A stretch of 64,000 bases of DNA from Treponema vincentii (GTDB lineage Bacteria; Spirochaetota; Spirochaetia; Treponematales; Treponemataceae). The stretch is from NCBI RefSeq assembly GCF_018336815.1, contig NZ_CP050497.1:372001-436000 (forward strand), written 5' to 3'. Position 1 is the stretch's first letter, and every line of letters begins with the position of its first letter. The translations under genes were made by a program, and so were the position numbers. Of the stretch, positions 1 to 9,196 are shown in pieces. The notes beneath the pieces are model-generated. The model searched no databases and had not been told where the DNA came from. It saw only the letters and a program-made list of their open reading frames with translations.

Positions 1-792
1 GGGTGCCCCTCGGGTCTTTGTACGGGGCTTGCCGCCGACGACACCAATAAGCTTCTCTATGCCGCATTCGGGCAAGGCGATACCTTTACGATTCATAAGT
101 ATGACACGACCGCTTCATCTTGGAGTAAGGTGTCCGGAGTGACAGCGCAGTCTGTTATTGGAACGAATATTGTGTTTGCAATTAAATCAGAAGAGAGCGG
201 AAAGACAACAACCTATACGATAAGTACCATTGAGAATGGTGCGGTATCAAGCACATGGTCAAACGGAAAATTTCCGGTAGGCGCAGCACGTGAATACTGC
301 TTGTTGGAAGACGGTCTTTACGATAAAACGGGTGCAAAGGTAGCCGGTTGTCCTTCATCGGGATTAAAAGGTATTTGTGAAGGCCCCTCAAGTTCTGTCT
401 TCGTTTTTGACAATAGCAAGCTGTACTGTTACGACGGCAGTGCTTGGACAGACACCAAACATAAGGTAAGTGCCCCGCAAAGTATTACCTATTTGCCGAG
501 CAAGCAGTTAGTGCTGATCAGCGGTATAAAGGGCTTTGGAGAAATTAAACTCGCAGGCGCTGATCTTACCGGTGCGCAATCGATTCAAGCGGGTTCTACA
601 GATTCTTCTGTCCCGCCTGCGAATATTCATCAATATAATAACAGCGTCGGAAAATATACGATCAATCTCATCAAGGCGTTTGATACCGATACCGGTTATA
701 TCGTCTATGTCGGTGTAAACGATCCCAACGCGAAATATACCGGCTTGTGGGGACTCTATAAGCCGGAGCGAATAGAATGGAACCGTGAGTAA
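1..792 (+). CDS. Hypothetical protein, 5'-truncated by the window edge
   Basis: The frame is open from base 1 to the TAA at 790-792, so the N-terminus lies outside the window; the GTG at 130 is in frame but is probably internal. The visible 263 residues are rich in Gly, Ser, Thr and aromatics. They contain short YxYDGSxW-like and KYDTTASSW-like repeats, suggesting an all-beta, possibly propeller-like exported or surface protein. No catalytic motif or named family is recognised. The stop overlaps the GTG start of the rarA gene by 8 nt, so the two are probably cotranscribed. Function is unknown. Confidence 0.75.
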   Translation, partial: GCPSGLCTGLAADDTNKLLYAAFGQGDTFTIHKYDTTASSWSKVSGVTAQSVIGTNIVFAIKSEESGKTTTYTISTIENGAVSSTWSNGKFPVGAAREYCLLEDGLYDKTGAKVAGCPSSGLKGICEGPSSSVFVFDNSKLYCYDGSAWTDTKHKVSAPQSITYLPSKQLVLISGIKGFGEIKLAGADLTGAQSIQAGSTDSSVPPANIHQYNNSVGKYTINLIKAFDTDTGYIVYVGVNDPNAKYTGLWGLYKPERIEWNRE

Positions 793-3020
793 AGATTTAT
801 TCGAGACAGCAGCGGCGGCGGAACGGCTTCCGCTTGCTGCACGAATGCGCCCCCGCAGTCTTGACGAGTATATCGGTCAGGAACACATTGTCGGAAAAGG
901 GAGGCTTTTAAGAAGAGCGATCCAAGCGGACAGGCTTTCGTCCGTTATCTTTTTCGGGCCGCCGGGGACGGGAAAAACAACCCTTGCTCAAGTTATTGCC
1001 AATCATACCAAAAGTAATTTTTTAAGTTTAAACGCCGTCCTTGCAGGTGTACAGCAGATACGCGATGCGATTGCATCGGCGGAACAATATAAAAAACTCT
1101 ACGGAAAACCGACCATCCTCTTTGTCGATGAAGTACACCGATGGAACCGCGCCCAACAGGATGCTTTGCTGCCGTGGGTAGAAAACGGAACCGTTATCTT
1201 TATCGGTGCGACAACCGAAAATCCTTTTTTTGAAGTGAATAAAGCCTTAGTGAGTCGCAGTCGGGTATTTCAGCTCAAGGCGCTCACCGATGCCGATCTG
1301 TACCGGACGGTGGAACGATGCTTGCAGGATACGGAACGGGGCTACGGAAAGTGGAAGGTTTCTTTTACCGAAGGCGCATTGGAACACCTCGTCGAAACCG
1401 CCGCAGGAGATGCTCGCAGTCTCTTAAATGCGCTTGAGTTAGCCGTTGAAACCTCTGTTGATAACTGGCCGCCGCCTGCCGGTACGGAAATCATCATCGA
1501 TATGCAGGCCGCTGAGGAAAGTATCCAGCAAAAAGCGGTACTCTACGATAAGGACGGCGATTACCACTACGATATCATCAGTGCCTTTATAAAATCCATC
1601 CGAGGGAGCGATCCCGATGCTGCGCTCTACTGGCTTGCCCGAATGGTGCGGGCAGGGGAGTCCCCTCACTTTATCTTTCGGCGTATGCTTATATCCGCTT
1701 GCGAGGATATCGGACTTGCCGATCCTCACGCGCTGACCGTTGTTACAAGCGCGGCGGCAGCCTTTGACCGTATCGGTTTGCCGGAGGGAAGGTATCATCT
1801 GACCCATGCGGCGCTGTATCTTGCGACATGTCCCAAATCGAACAGCTCGCTCGGTTTTTTTGACGCTCTCAAGGCGGTAGAAAAGGAACAGACCGAAGTG
1901 CCGAATCACCTGAAAGACGCAAACCGTGATGGAGAATCGCTCGGACACGGAGAAGGGTACCTGTATCCTCATGCCTACCGTGACCACTGGATTGCGCAGC
2001 AGTACTTACCCGATGAACTGGTCGGTAGGGTATTTTACACACCCGGATACACCGGCTATGAAGAAAAGATACGGAACGAGGTACTGGCAAAGCGGGAAAC
2101 TCAGCTGGCTGCCATATATGAGGCTGCCGAGGGAAAGAAGGATGCCTTTACGGTTGAGGATTGGCAGGCACGGACGGAAGGCAGCAGCGCCGAAATACTG
2201 GAGCAGATACGGGACACCCTTATCGGGCTGGCAAACCTGTCCGCCGATGACCGCGTGTTGGTGTACAGGGCTGACGGGGGGCTTTTACTGTGGCCGAGTA
2301 CCCGTATCACCCTTAACGGATGTACCGCAGGAATATTTGAACACCAAGAAGCCTTGCAATCCGCACAGCGGTATGCAGAAACCTTTGAATTTTTAAACCG
2401 TCCGATTATGACCATTATTCCAGCCTGTACCCACCCTAGTGAAAAAACACCTGCCGCTACTCAGCTCGATGAAAAAGCTGCGGCTTCGCCAGATGGTAAG
2501 GTTCTTTTTCCCGAACTGGCGTTTGATGCCGTCCTTTCGTATAATCCCGCTGCGACTGCGGACGGTTTTGCAGCGTTCTTTTCCCGTATCACGCAAGAGC
2601 ACACCGGCGGCGCACGTATCTTATTTGCATTCCCGCTTCCACAACAGGGGCTGAGGCTGTCGGCACTGCTTCCGTCTGACGAAGCCGTAAATCGGTTTGC
2701 CGATGCCGAGGCCGCATTTTTTTTCCGACAGCCGAAATAAGCGTACCGCATGGACGGAGAATACCGTTGCGGATATCGCCGAAAAAGCAGGCTATCGCAT
2801 ACAGCTGCTGAAAAAAGTAGACTATCAGGAAAAGCGGCTGGTAACACAGGCGGAACTCGACCGTTGGTTCTCAGCTGAATCCGAATACGGCACGGCAATC
2901 CGCAAGGCTTTTGGTTCGGAAAAAGGAACGCTCGAAAAAATCATTCAGCAGCTGGAACAGCGGTGTAGAAAACCTGCCGTGTATACCCGCACCGTCGTAT
3001 ACATGAGCATTTCCCTTTAG
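785..3020 (+). CDS. rarA: RarA/MgsA-type AAA+ ATPase with C-terminal extension, frameshifted near the 3' end
   Basis: Replication-associated recombination protein A, a clamp-loader-like AAA+ ATPase acting at stalled forks. The GTG-started frame (785-2740, 651 aa) shows Walker A GPPGTGKTT, Walker B LFVDEVHR, the sensor motif GATTENPFFEVN and the C-terminal RarA lid/tetramerisation region. It continues into an extra domain of about 200 residues, as in the RarA/unknown-domain fusion proteins. The frame ends early at 2740, just after a T8 run (2717-2724). Removing one T joins it to the frame ending at 3020, which reads on as a charged helical tail (residues such as TVADIAEKAGYRIQLL). The full protein would be about 744 aa. 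I see the shift directly; whether it is a sequencing error is inference. The ribosome-binding site is weak. Confidence 0.85.
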
Positions 3021-3070
3021 AGGAACTCCACCATAACGGCGTTTTACCCAATCCTTAGTTTCTATTCTTA

Positions 3071-3961
3071 TTACGAATTACATATCGCATCGATATGCCG
3101 GAGCAGCTGTTCGCAGGTATACCCGCTGATCAGGTAGGCATTCGCACTGCGGCTGTCGAAAAATACGTAGTCGCCGCTTTGCAGGGGCGTAAACGAAAAT
3201 CGCAGTTCCGTGCCGTCGCCGAGCGCTAAACGCACCCGTACCGTTTGAGGACTTTGCAATGGCGGCGCACTGTATATGTCGATACAGGAGAATTTTTCTA
3301 AAAAGTTTTCCAATGCGCGGAACGCATTGCCGTTCGCTTCCGTTCGGATTACAGGGTGATTCCCATATTCCAAGCCTTGGATGCCCGTGCCACGGAAAAG
3401 CGCCGCATATATCTGTAAGTCGAGCCAGAACGGAGCGGCGACCGTTAAAAAAGGTTCAAACGCATTATCGATTAAAAACACCTTTACGCTTGTTCCCGTC
3501 CGCACATACCGACCGGCGCCGGCCGCATCGGTCATTCCGAAAAAGAGCTCAGAAAGAACGGTTTTATCCTTCCGCACAAAGACAATACGCGAAGCGTGTC
3601 CGTCATCGATTTGGTAATCGGGATAATCCTGCGGGCGTGCCGATATGGGGAGAAAGGAGCGGCCGGCGCCGAGCAGCGAAAAAAAGCGGCCGATAATTTC
3701 CTGCCTGACCGAATAGCTGCCGTTTCCGGTGCGGAGATAAAAGCGGGCGCCCTCTTTAATCAGCGTCATTTCGCCCATCTCTACCGGTTCAGCCCTTGTC
3801 GGAATAGAAAACCGGATTTCCGCAACCTCGCGGATATCCTGTTCATGCATCAAGCTGCTCGAAAAGACGCCCGCCCGGGAAGACCGGTGTAAAAAGCTCA
3901 GCGCATAGCAGCAGAGCAGCGCGCAGAGGATGATAAACAGAACCTTTGTTTCTTTTTTCAT
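3071..3961 (-). CDS. DUF4340-like membrane-anchored protein of a Gld-type ABC cassette
   Basis: A 296-aa protein with one N-terminal membrane segment (about residues 6-24, after MKKETK) followed by a large extracytoplasmic domain. Gene order and overall shape match the DUF4340 proteins that accompany GldG-like ABC transporters. In this family the protein is thought to be an accessory envelope component; its substrate is unknown. Its ATG overlaps the stop of the upstream GldG-like gene by 4 nt (ATGA), so it is the last gene of a translationally coupled four-gene operon. No lipobox is present. Family assignment rests mostly on context. Confidence 0.7.
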   Translation of the reverse strand: MKKETKVLFIILCALLCCYALSFLHRSSRAGVFSSSLMHEQDIREVAEIRFSIPTRAEPVEMGEMTLIKEGARFYLRTGNGSYSVRQEIIGRFFSLLGAGRSFLPISARPQDYPDYQIDDGHASRIVFVRKDKTVLSELFFGMTDAAGAGRYVRTGTSVKVFLIDNAFEPFLTVAAPFWLDLQIYAALFRGTGIQGLEYGNHPVIRTEANGNAFRALENFLEKFSCIDIYSAPPLQSPQTVRVRLALGDGTELRFSFTPLQSGDYVFFDSRSANAYLISGYTCEQLLRHIDAICNS

Positions 3962-5526
3962 GCGCGGTTCCTCCGCCGGAGGATGTATAGCGCGGCGCCT
4001 GCACCGATAATCAGCAGGGTGACCAGCACAAGGTTAAAGATACGGGCGGCGGCGATAATACGGTTAAACGCTGCATCGCTTTCAAAATAGCGGAAAGGCA
4101 AAACCGCCGGCTGTTTGTTTTTCAGCTGCAAAAGCGCATCCTGCCGCGCAATCCAGTACACGGTATTCACCATAAAGTCCAAATTCGCATCGGAATTTGT
4201 GTATTCTACGGCGGAACTCACGCAATACTCATCCGCAACCACCAAGAGCCGCGCATTGTCTGCTCCGCTGATACCGCTCACCGCATTGACGCCCCGCTCG
4301 CTGAAGGCTGCAAGCGGATAGGCTGCGTGTTCTCCATTCGCGGCTGCGGCAAGCTGAGTTCCGTGCGGGTCGGTGTTATACGGCGGCTGTTGCAGCGCCG
4401 ACCGAGTGCTTGAAACAAGCAGCGGAAGCGGCGTCTTCCCCCGCGCGGCGGTACAAACAACCTCCGACGGCCAGAAAAACTGCACGGGCTTTGCCGCAGA
4501 TAGCAGCGGAGGAAGGGCTTCCGCCTCCTGCCGGAACACCTGAATCCAAAATGGGTAGTTGATATGCTCGTACCGAGTGCCGTCGGCGGCCGGTAATGTC
4601 ATGCGGAAGTTTACGGGATCCATCACAAGATTAGTCTGCACCGCAAAGCCGGAGCGGGCGAGCAGTTCAAGCAGTCCGTTATCTTTTTTGGGTGTTGCCT
4701 CCCAGCTGCCGCCGATGTCCACGGTGTTTGCGGACACAAAAAAGACGGCGGAACCGTGCCTGTTAATGAAAGTATCAACAGCCGTCAGCATATCGGCATC
4801 AAAATAGGAAGAACCGATGACCAATAGTGGAATTTCGGGGTGCAGCTCCGGATAAGGCTTGGTCAACGTAATCGATACAAAACCCGCATACTCAAGCCAC
4901 GGCAGTACATATCTATAATTACCCGTTGCGCCGTTTTCTGCACCGCCTTCGGGAAACGCAACATAAACGGAGCGGTCGAGTTTTCTCCCCTGCGCATCCT
5001 GATTCATCTCGGAAATGAAACGCGCAATATCAGCCTCAAGGGTGTAGATATCGGAGAGGAACGGAATTACCCTGCTTTCCCCGCGGTATTCGCAGAGCAA
5101 TCCCGAATAGAGGTTTTGCAGCACCTGCGTATTATTGCTGTTCCGCTCAATTTGTCGAGCGACAATACCGAGCTGATTCAGCTGCTGCGGGGAAAGCTCT
5201 TCCGTATCCTTGTATAGCACGATGCAGCGTCCCTCCGCAGTACGCTGATATTCTGCGAGGATGTCTTCAACATATTGCAGCGACGGCAGAAACCCGTCAA
5301 TATTATACGAGCGGAACCATGTAATCGTTACCGTTCCTTCGAGGCTGTTCAGTATCGATCGGGTATAGGCTGAAAGCGAATAGGTGTGCTGCCTTGTCAT
5401 ATCAAGCCGGGCATAGAGCCGCTGTGAAAGCAGCGCTGCCGTTACTATGATGGCGCCCAGCAGCAGGGCTTGAATACGGTACTCTTTTACGCTGCGCATC
5501 TTTATGTTTATCGGTTTTGTTTTCAT
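3958..5526 (-). CDS. GldG-like ABC transporter auxiliary protein
   Basis: A 522-aa protein with an N-terminal membrane segment (about 15-35), a long periplasmic domain and a C-terminal membrane segment (about 495-515) followed by a basic RRRNRA tail. This two-anchor layout is typical of GldG/ABC-type uncharacterised transport proteins. The periplasmic part contains the ThuA/GATase-like strand ending in LLVIGSSYFD. ATGA overlaps on both sides couple it to the permease upstream and the DUF4340 gene downstream. In Bacteroidetes the GldAFG set supports gliding. Here that role is not implied, and export or lipid handling is equally possible. Confidence 0.75.
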   Translation of the reverse strand: MKTKPINIKMRSVKEYRIQALLLGAIIVTAALLSQRLYARLDMTRQHTYSLSAYTRSILNSLEGTVTITWFRSYNIDGFLPSLQYVEDILAEYQRTAEGRCIVLYKDTEELSPQQLNQLGIVARQIERNSNNTQVLQNLYSGLLCEYRGESRVIPFLSDIYTLEADIARFISEMNQDAQGRKLDRSVYVAFPEGGAENGATGNYRYVLPWLEYAGFVSITLTKPYPELHPEIPLLVIGSSYFDADMLTAVDTFINRHGSAVFFVSANTVDIGGSWEATPKKDNGLLELLARSGFAVQTNLVMDPVNFRMTLPAADGTRYEHINYPFWIQVFRQEAEALPPLLSAAKPVQFFWPSEVVCTAARGKTPLPLLVSSTRSALQQPPYNTDPHGTQLAAAANGEHAAYPLAAFSERGVNAVSGISGADNARLLVVADEYCVSSAVEYTNSDANLDFMVNTVYWIARQDALLQLKNKQPAVLPFRYFESDAAFNRIIAAARIFNLVLVTLLIIGAGAALYILRRRNRA

Positions 5527-6257
5527 CGGCTTTCCTCCTGAACGTACAGTAAAAAGACCGAAAGCCCCTGCGCCGCGACGATGAGCAATATATAGAAGAA
5601 GAAATCACGGGTGTCGAAAATACCGCGCGCGGCCGATTCAAAATGAAGCGTAAAAGAGCAATAGCGCAGTATTTTTACAATGGCTGACGGGAGCGGCAAA
5701 ACTTGAGCAAGCACGTGGCTTGCGGTAAAAAAGATACCGGTAAAAAAGCTGAGCAAAAAGCTGACAGCGGTGTGCGCAGAGATATTTGAAAGTGCGAGCG
5801 ACCATGCGGTAAAGGCTGCGCCGAAGAAGAGGACGGCACAATACGAAAGAAAAAACGGAAAAAAATCAAAATAGACAAGCGGAATAACCGAAAGCGGAAT
5901 TACCATCGTAAGCGTGGCGGCTCCTGCAAAACAGACGAGCAGGGCTGCATATTTTGCCGCGGCAAGCAGGCGTTTATCCACCGGATAGGCGGCAAGGAGC
6001 CGGTCGGTGCCGTGCTTTTTTTCATCAGTCCAGCTGTTCATCGCAAGCAGGGGAATGACAATACAGAACAGGAACGGCAGATTGAGGAAAAAAGAGCGGA
6101 AGTCCGACAGCCCCGCCGAAAACCAGTATCCTGAACCCACAAACGGAAGCGCCGCCCCGAGGTAAAGCACGAGCGCTGCCGCATACAGCGCGGGGCTGTA
6201 TATGAGGGTATGCAGTTCCTTGTTAAAAAGCGCCTTAAACGCCGGAAAACGATTCAT
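5523..6257 (-). CDS. ABC transporter permease, GldF/ABC-2 type
   Basis: A 244-aa integral membrane protein with about six hydrophobic segments spread over the full length, typical of ABC-2/GldF permeases. A cytoplasmic loop (WTDEKKHGTDRLLAAYP, about 77-93) matches the conserved region of ABC-2 permeases that contacts the ATPase. It starts 4 nt inside the end of the ATPase gene and overlaps the GldG-like gene by 4 nt. It should form the transmembrane channel with the ATPase of 6254-7141. The transported substrate cannot be deduced. Confidence 0.82.
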   Translation of the reverse strand: MNRFPAFKALFNKELHTLIYSPALYAAALVLYLGAALPFVGSGYWFSAGLSDFRSFFLNLPFLFCIVIPLLAMNSWTDEKKHGTDRLLAAYPVDKRLLAAAKYAALLVCFAGAATLTMVIPLSVIPLVYFDFFPFFLSYCAVLFFGAAFTAWSLALSNISAHTAVSFLLSFFTGIFFTASHVLAQVLPLPSAIVKILRYCSFTLHFESAARGIFDTRDFFFYILLIVAAQGLSVFLLYVQEESR

Positions 6258-7141
6258 CGCCGCCCCCGCTTACCGGCTTCCGATTGTTCGGCACCTACCG
6301 CAGATGATGGCGTTTCTGAATATGAGCGCTTCCGTCCCGCGGCTTCGGAAGCGGCAGATTCACGGAACTCGCGGGTGGTAACTCCGGCGTACTGTTCAAA
6401 GGTTTTGAACAAAAGCGTATCGGAAGCAGCATCTTCTTCAATGCCGAAGTCCTCGTATAAACGCTCAGCAAGTTCCGCCCGTGTTCCTCCGGCAATCTGC
6501 CGTCCCTTGTGGAGCAGGATATGCTGCGAGCATATTCGTCCGGCAAGCTCAAGCTGATGGGTGCAAAGGATGACCGCCGCATACGTGGATAGCGCGAGTA
6601 TCTTTTTTTCAAAGTCTTTCAGCTGGAACGGATCAAGGCCGGACGCGGGTTCGTCCAAGAGGACGAGGCGGGGGTGATGGATAATCGCTTGCGCAAGCCC
6701 TACCCGCTGCCGGTATCCCTTCGATAACTCTTTAATCCGTTTGGCGTATACTTCTTGCAAATCGGTAAACTCAACCGCCTCGTCAAGCAGGTCTTGCTGC
6801 ACGCCGTTACCGAAACCGCGCATTTGCAGCGTAAAAAGCAAGAACTCCCGCACCGTCATCAAATCATAGAGCGGGTTTTGCTCATACAAAATCCCGATAT
6901 TCCGCTTAGCCTCGATCGGTTCGTTCAAAATGGAATATCCGCAAATCGATACATCTCCGGAAGAGGGCAAGCGGTACCCGCTGATGCTGTTCAATACCGT
7001 ACTTTTCCCCGCCCCGTTTAATCCGAGCAGGGAGTAGATACCTCCAGCCTCCGCGGTAAAACTGATGTGTTCGCAGCCGGTTTGCCGCTTCTTTCCTGTG
7101 CCGTAATATTTACAGATGTCTTGTACTTCAAGGATAATCAC
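6254..7141 (-). CDS. ABC transporter ATP-binding protein, GldA-like
   Basis: An ATPase subunit of about 295 aa with Walker A GLNGAGKST, a Q-loop, signature LSKGYRQR and Walker B LVLLDEPASGLDP, followed by the H-loop CTHQLE. I chose the GTG at 7139-7141 (VIILEVQD) because ATPases of this family start there and GGCAGAGG lies just upstream. The frame stays open to 7246, but that part runs through a dispersed repeat (7177-7243). The acidic, Glu/Arg-rich tail after the ATPase domain is unusual and lacks known motifs. It is the first gene of a four-gene operon with 4-nt overlaps. Confidence 0.85.
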   Translation of the reverse strand: MIILEVQDICKYYGTGKKRQTGCEHISFTAEAGGIYSLLGLNGAGKSTVLNSISGYRLPSSGDVSICGYSILNEPIEAKRNIGILYEQNPLYDLMTVREFLLFTLQMRGFGNGVQQDLLDEAVEFTDLQEVYAKRIKELSKGYRQRVGLAQAIIHHPRLVLLDEPASGLDPFQLKDFEKKILALSTYAAVILCTHQLELAGRICSQHILLHKGRQIAGGTRAELAERLYEDFGIEEDAASDTLLFKTFEQYAGVTTREFRESAASEAAGRKRSYSETPSSAVGAEQSEAGKRGRR

Positions 7142-7176
7142 TGTTGCCTCTGCCGGTACTATATCACTTTTCGGAT

Positions 7177-7243
7177 AATCAACAAACCCCGACGCAGAGT
7201 GTAGCTGAAAAACAGCAGGTATTAAATCTCCGTACGAATAAAT
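7177..7243 (+). repeat. Family D dispersed repeat (CCCCGACGC type)
   Basis: It carries the start ATCAACA..CCCCGACGC and the end GGTATTAAA..CTCCGTACGAATAAA shared with copies near 14930, 31948, 38375 and 55080. It lies in the leader of the Gld-type operon and is read through by the longest version of the ATPase frame. Confidence 0.6.
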
Positions 7244-7282
7244 CACGTAGCTTTTTTATCAAAATCGGATTATAGTATTTGA

Positions 7283-7930
7283 GTGAACAAAAGACACAAT
7301 CTTATTCTAACGATATTAATACATCTGCTAACTTTTATCGCAGGATTTCTGAACGGTGTATTTTTTATTACAGCCGGTACGGCGGTCAGCCATCACACTG
7401 GTACTATTACTCGTGTAGCGCTTACTCTTTCCAAAGGAGCTGTTGCGGAGGCAGCCGCCTTTTTATTGCTTATTCTTTCTTTTTATATCGGAGCATGTAT
7501 CTCCGGTATGCTTTTTCATAAGAGTGATTGCACATTCTCAAAACGCTACGGTATTCTTTTATTGGTTTTCTCAACAGTGTTTTTCGCGATCGCCGTTATA
7601 AGGCCGCCATTACGTATTGTCCTTTCAATAACATGTATGGTACTCGGCATACAAAACGGTATGTTCATTCCATATAATGGCATATTGATACGCACCTCGC
7701 ATTTTAGCGGCTATTTAACGGATGCGGGACTCGCGATGGGAAAAGTCATTCGTGGAAAACGGCAAGAGCTGCTACGCAGTGTACACTATCTGTCCGGTAT
7801 CATATATTTTGCCGCCGGTGCGGCAGCTTCCGCATTTACACCGTCTTCTTCCGGTTTTTACGTCAGTGCATTTCTCTATTTTTTTACTGCGATATTTTAT
7901 TTTGCCTTTCTTGGAAAATCTATAACCTAA
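7283..7930 (+). CDS. YoaK/DUF1275-family membrane protein
   Basis: A 215-aa membrane protein beginning at GTG 7283. It has six or seven hydrophobic helices. The first (LTFIAGFLNGVFF..AGTAVSHHTGT) resembles the DUF1275 signature, in which a Gly-rich helix and a conserved HxTGN/T motif follow each other. A second conserved-looking stretch, GIQNGM..RTSHFSGYLTDAG (around residues 122-147), matches the family's internal repeat. DUF1275 proteins are often annotated as putative transporters, but no substrate is established. There is no obvious operon partner, and the intergenic space after it carries repeat debris. Confidence 0.75.
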   Translation: MNKRHNLILTILIHLLTFIAGFLNGVFFITAGTAVSHHTGTITRVALTLSKGAVAEAAAFLLLILSFYIGACISGMLFHKSDCTFSKRYGILLLVFSTVFFAIAVIRPPLRIVLSITCMVLGIQNGMFIPYNGILIRTSHFSGYLTDAGLAMGKVIRGKRQELLRSVHYLSGIIYFAAGAAASAFTPSSSGFYVSAFLYFFTAIFYFAFLGKSIT

Positions 7931-7944
7931 GTATAATGCGGTAG

Positions 7945-8050
7945 ATGGTGTTGATTTTAGAAGAGAGGCATCAAATCGGACAAAGTTCCGCCATGGACGG
8001 TGGATGATGTAAAGCAGTAACAAGTTTTTGCTGAAAATGAGAATATTCAA
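7945..8050. repeat. Fragment of family B hairpin repeat
   Basis: It contains CCGCCATGGACGGTGG followed by a sequence like AGCAGTAACAAGTTTTT. Both match the repeat island at 57530-57590, where the same palindrome reads CCGCCATGGACGGCGG. Only a fragment is present, ending about 35 bp before the promoter of the Abi gene. Confidence 0.6.
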
Positions 8051-8082
8051 AAAGTATCTGGTAATAATGTTTTGATACAGAA

Positions 8083-8111
8083 TTGCAATCAAATTTATTA
8101 TATGCTATTAT
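8083..8111 (+). promoter_or_regulatory. Candidate sigma70 promoter for the abi leader RNA
   Basis: TTGCAA (8083-8088), a 17-nt spacer and TATTAT (8106-8111). It would start transcription near 8118-8120, just before the CCTCCC hairpin, leaving a short structured leader. Confidence 0.55.
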
Positions 8112-8118
8112 TATTGTA

Positions 8119-8168
8119 ACAGGACCTCCCGCACCTCTCAACGATGTGACCCATGGGAGGACGTTTTT
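8119..8168 (+). ncRNA. Candidate abiF-type leader RNA: terminator-like hairpin that hides the RBS
   Basis: CCTCCC (8125-8130) can pair with GGGAGG (8155-8160), with an inner CAC/GTG pairing possible. A T5 run follows (8164-8168), directly before the ATG. The GGGAGG is also the only ribosome-binding site of the Abi gene. As transcribed, this would be a short RNA ending at an intrinsic terminator, with read-through giving an mRNA whose RBS is masked. From memory, conserved small RNAs lie upstream of AbiF-family genes and can act as RNA antitoxins. That this is one of them is inference from position and shape. Confidence 0.55.
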
Positions 8169-9053
8169 ATGACTAAACAAGTAAAAAATCCTATTACCTT
8201 TGATCAACAAGTATATTTGCTAAAATCGCGCGGATGTATTATAGATGATGACACCTTCTGCGAAGAAAAGCTGCAGTTGATAAATTATTATAGACTTTCA
8301 GCTTATTTCCTTCCGTTTAAGAATAAAGATGGCTCATATAAAAGAGAAACATCTTTTAAGCGAGTATATCGGATATATCAATTTGATAGCAAATTACGGA
8401 GTATTCTATTATCTGCGCTTGAAGAAATCGAAATTTTCTTACGGTGTAATTTTGCGTATTTTCATGCACATAAGTATGGCTCTCTGGGCTATCTTAATCC
8501 GGATACTTTTTCTGAGAAACATGACAGCAATAAGTTTATAGAAATGATTAAGCGCGAGATTGAAAAGAATAAAAAAGTCCTGTTTGTAAAGCATCATATT
8601 GAAGAATATGGGGGTCAATTCCCTCTGTGGGTTATAACGGAACTCTTTACATTCGGAATGCTTTCATATTTTTATGCAGACTTACTAAGTCTAGATCAAA
8701 AAGAGCTGTCAAAAAAACTGTATAATAATATACCCAAAAATATCATAAGTTATTTACGGTGCTGCACCGATTTACGGAATATTTGCGCTCATTATGGACG
8801 CCTCTATTACAGAATTTTCCCGGCAATTCCGGCTTCTGTTAGTGTGGAGAAAAATGCAGAACGGCGCTTGTGGGGGCAACTACAAGCAGTAAAATTTTTA
8901 TTTCCTGATGTAGAAAAATGGAACAATATAATTCTTCAAAAAATGAAAATTCTTCTGCGACTTTATGCAAAAGATATTGATTTACAGCATATTGGATTTC
9001 CTCTTGATTGGGATACACATTTAAAATTATGTCCAAGATTGAAAAAGTCTTAA
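8169..9053 (+). CDS. Abi_2 family (AbiF/AbiD-like) HEPN abortive-infection protein
   Basis: A 294-aa member of the Abi_2 group. The N-terminus shows the typical pattern QVYLLKSRGC, then INYYRLSAYFLPF (about 38-50), a central FDSKLRSILLSALEEIE helix, and a C-terminal RNICAH (Arg203-His208). The last fits the R-x4-H catalytic motif of HEPN ribonucleases. Such proteins are RNA-targeting toxins or phage-defence effectors. The gene is noticeably more AT-rich than its neighbours, stands alone and is flanked by repeat debris and a selenoprotein gene, all suggesting horizontal acquisition. Its RBS lies in the right arm of the leader hairpin, so translation is probably restrained by that structure. 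Confidence 0.88.
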   Translation: MTKQVKNPITFDQQVYLLKSRGCIIDDDTFCEEKLQLINYYRLSAYFLPFKNKDGSYKRETSFKRVYRIYQFDSKLRSILLSALEEIEIFLRCNFAYFHAHKYGSLGYLNPDTFSEKHDSNKFIEMIKREIEKNKKVLFVKHHIEEYGGQFPLWVITELFTFGMLSYFYADLLSLDQKELSKKLYNNIPKNIISYLRCCTDLRNICAHYGRLYYRIFPAIPASVSVEKNAERRLWGQLQAVKFLFPDVEKWNNIILQKMKILLRLYAKDIDLQHIGFPLDWDTHLKLCPRLKKS

Positions 9054-9126
9054 ATTTGTATTTACAAAGACGATAAACATCTTGAAATAGATAAAAAGGA
9101 GAGGAATCTCATTTCGGTAACCCCAA

Positions 9127-9160
9127 CAATCGATTTTCAAAAGAGGTTGAAAATCGATTG
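9127..9160. repeat. Perfect 13-bp inverted repeat downstream of the selenoprotein gene
   Basis: Arms CAATCGATTTTCA and TGAAAATCGATTG are separated by 8 nt. They lie between the convergent abi and selenoprotein genes. No T run follows on either strand, so it is not a classic terminator. Confidence 0.6.
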
Positions 9161-9196
9161 CCGGAGGCGTTCATCCTGCGGGGATAATTTCAACGG

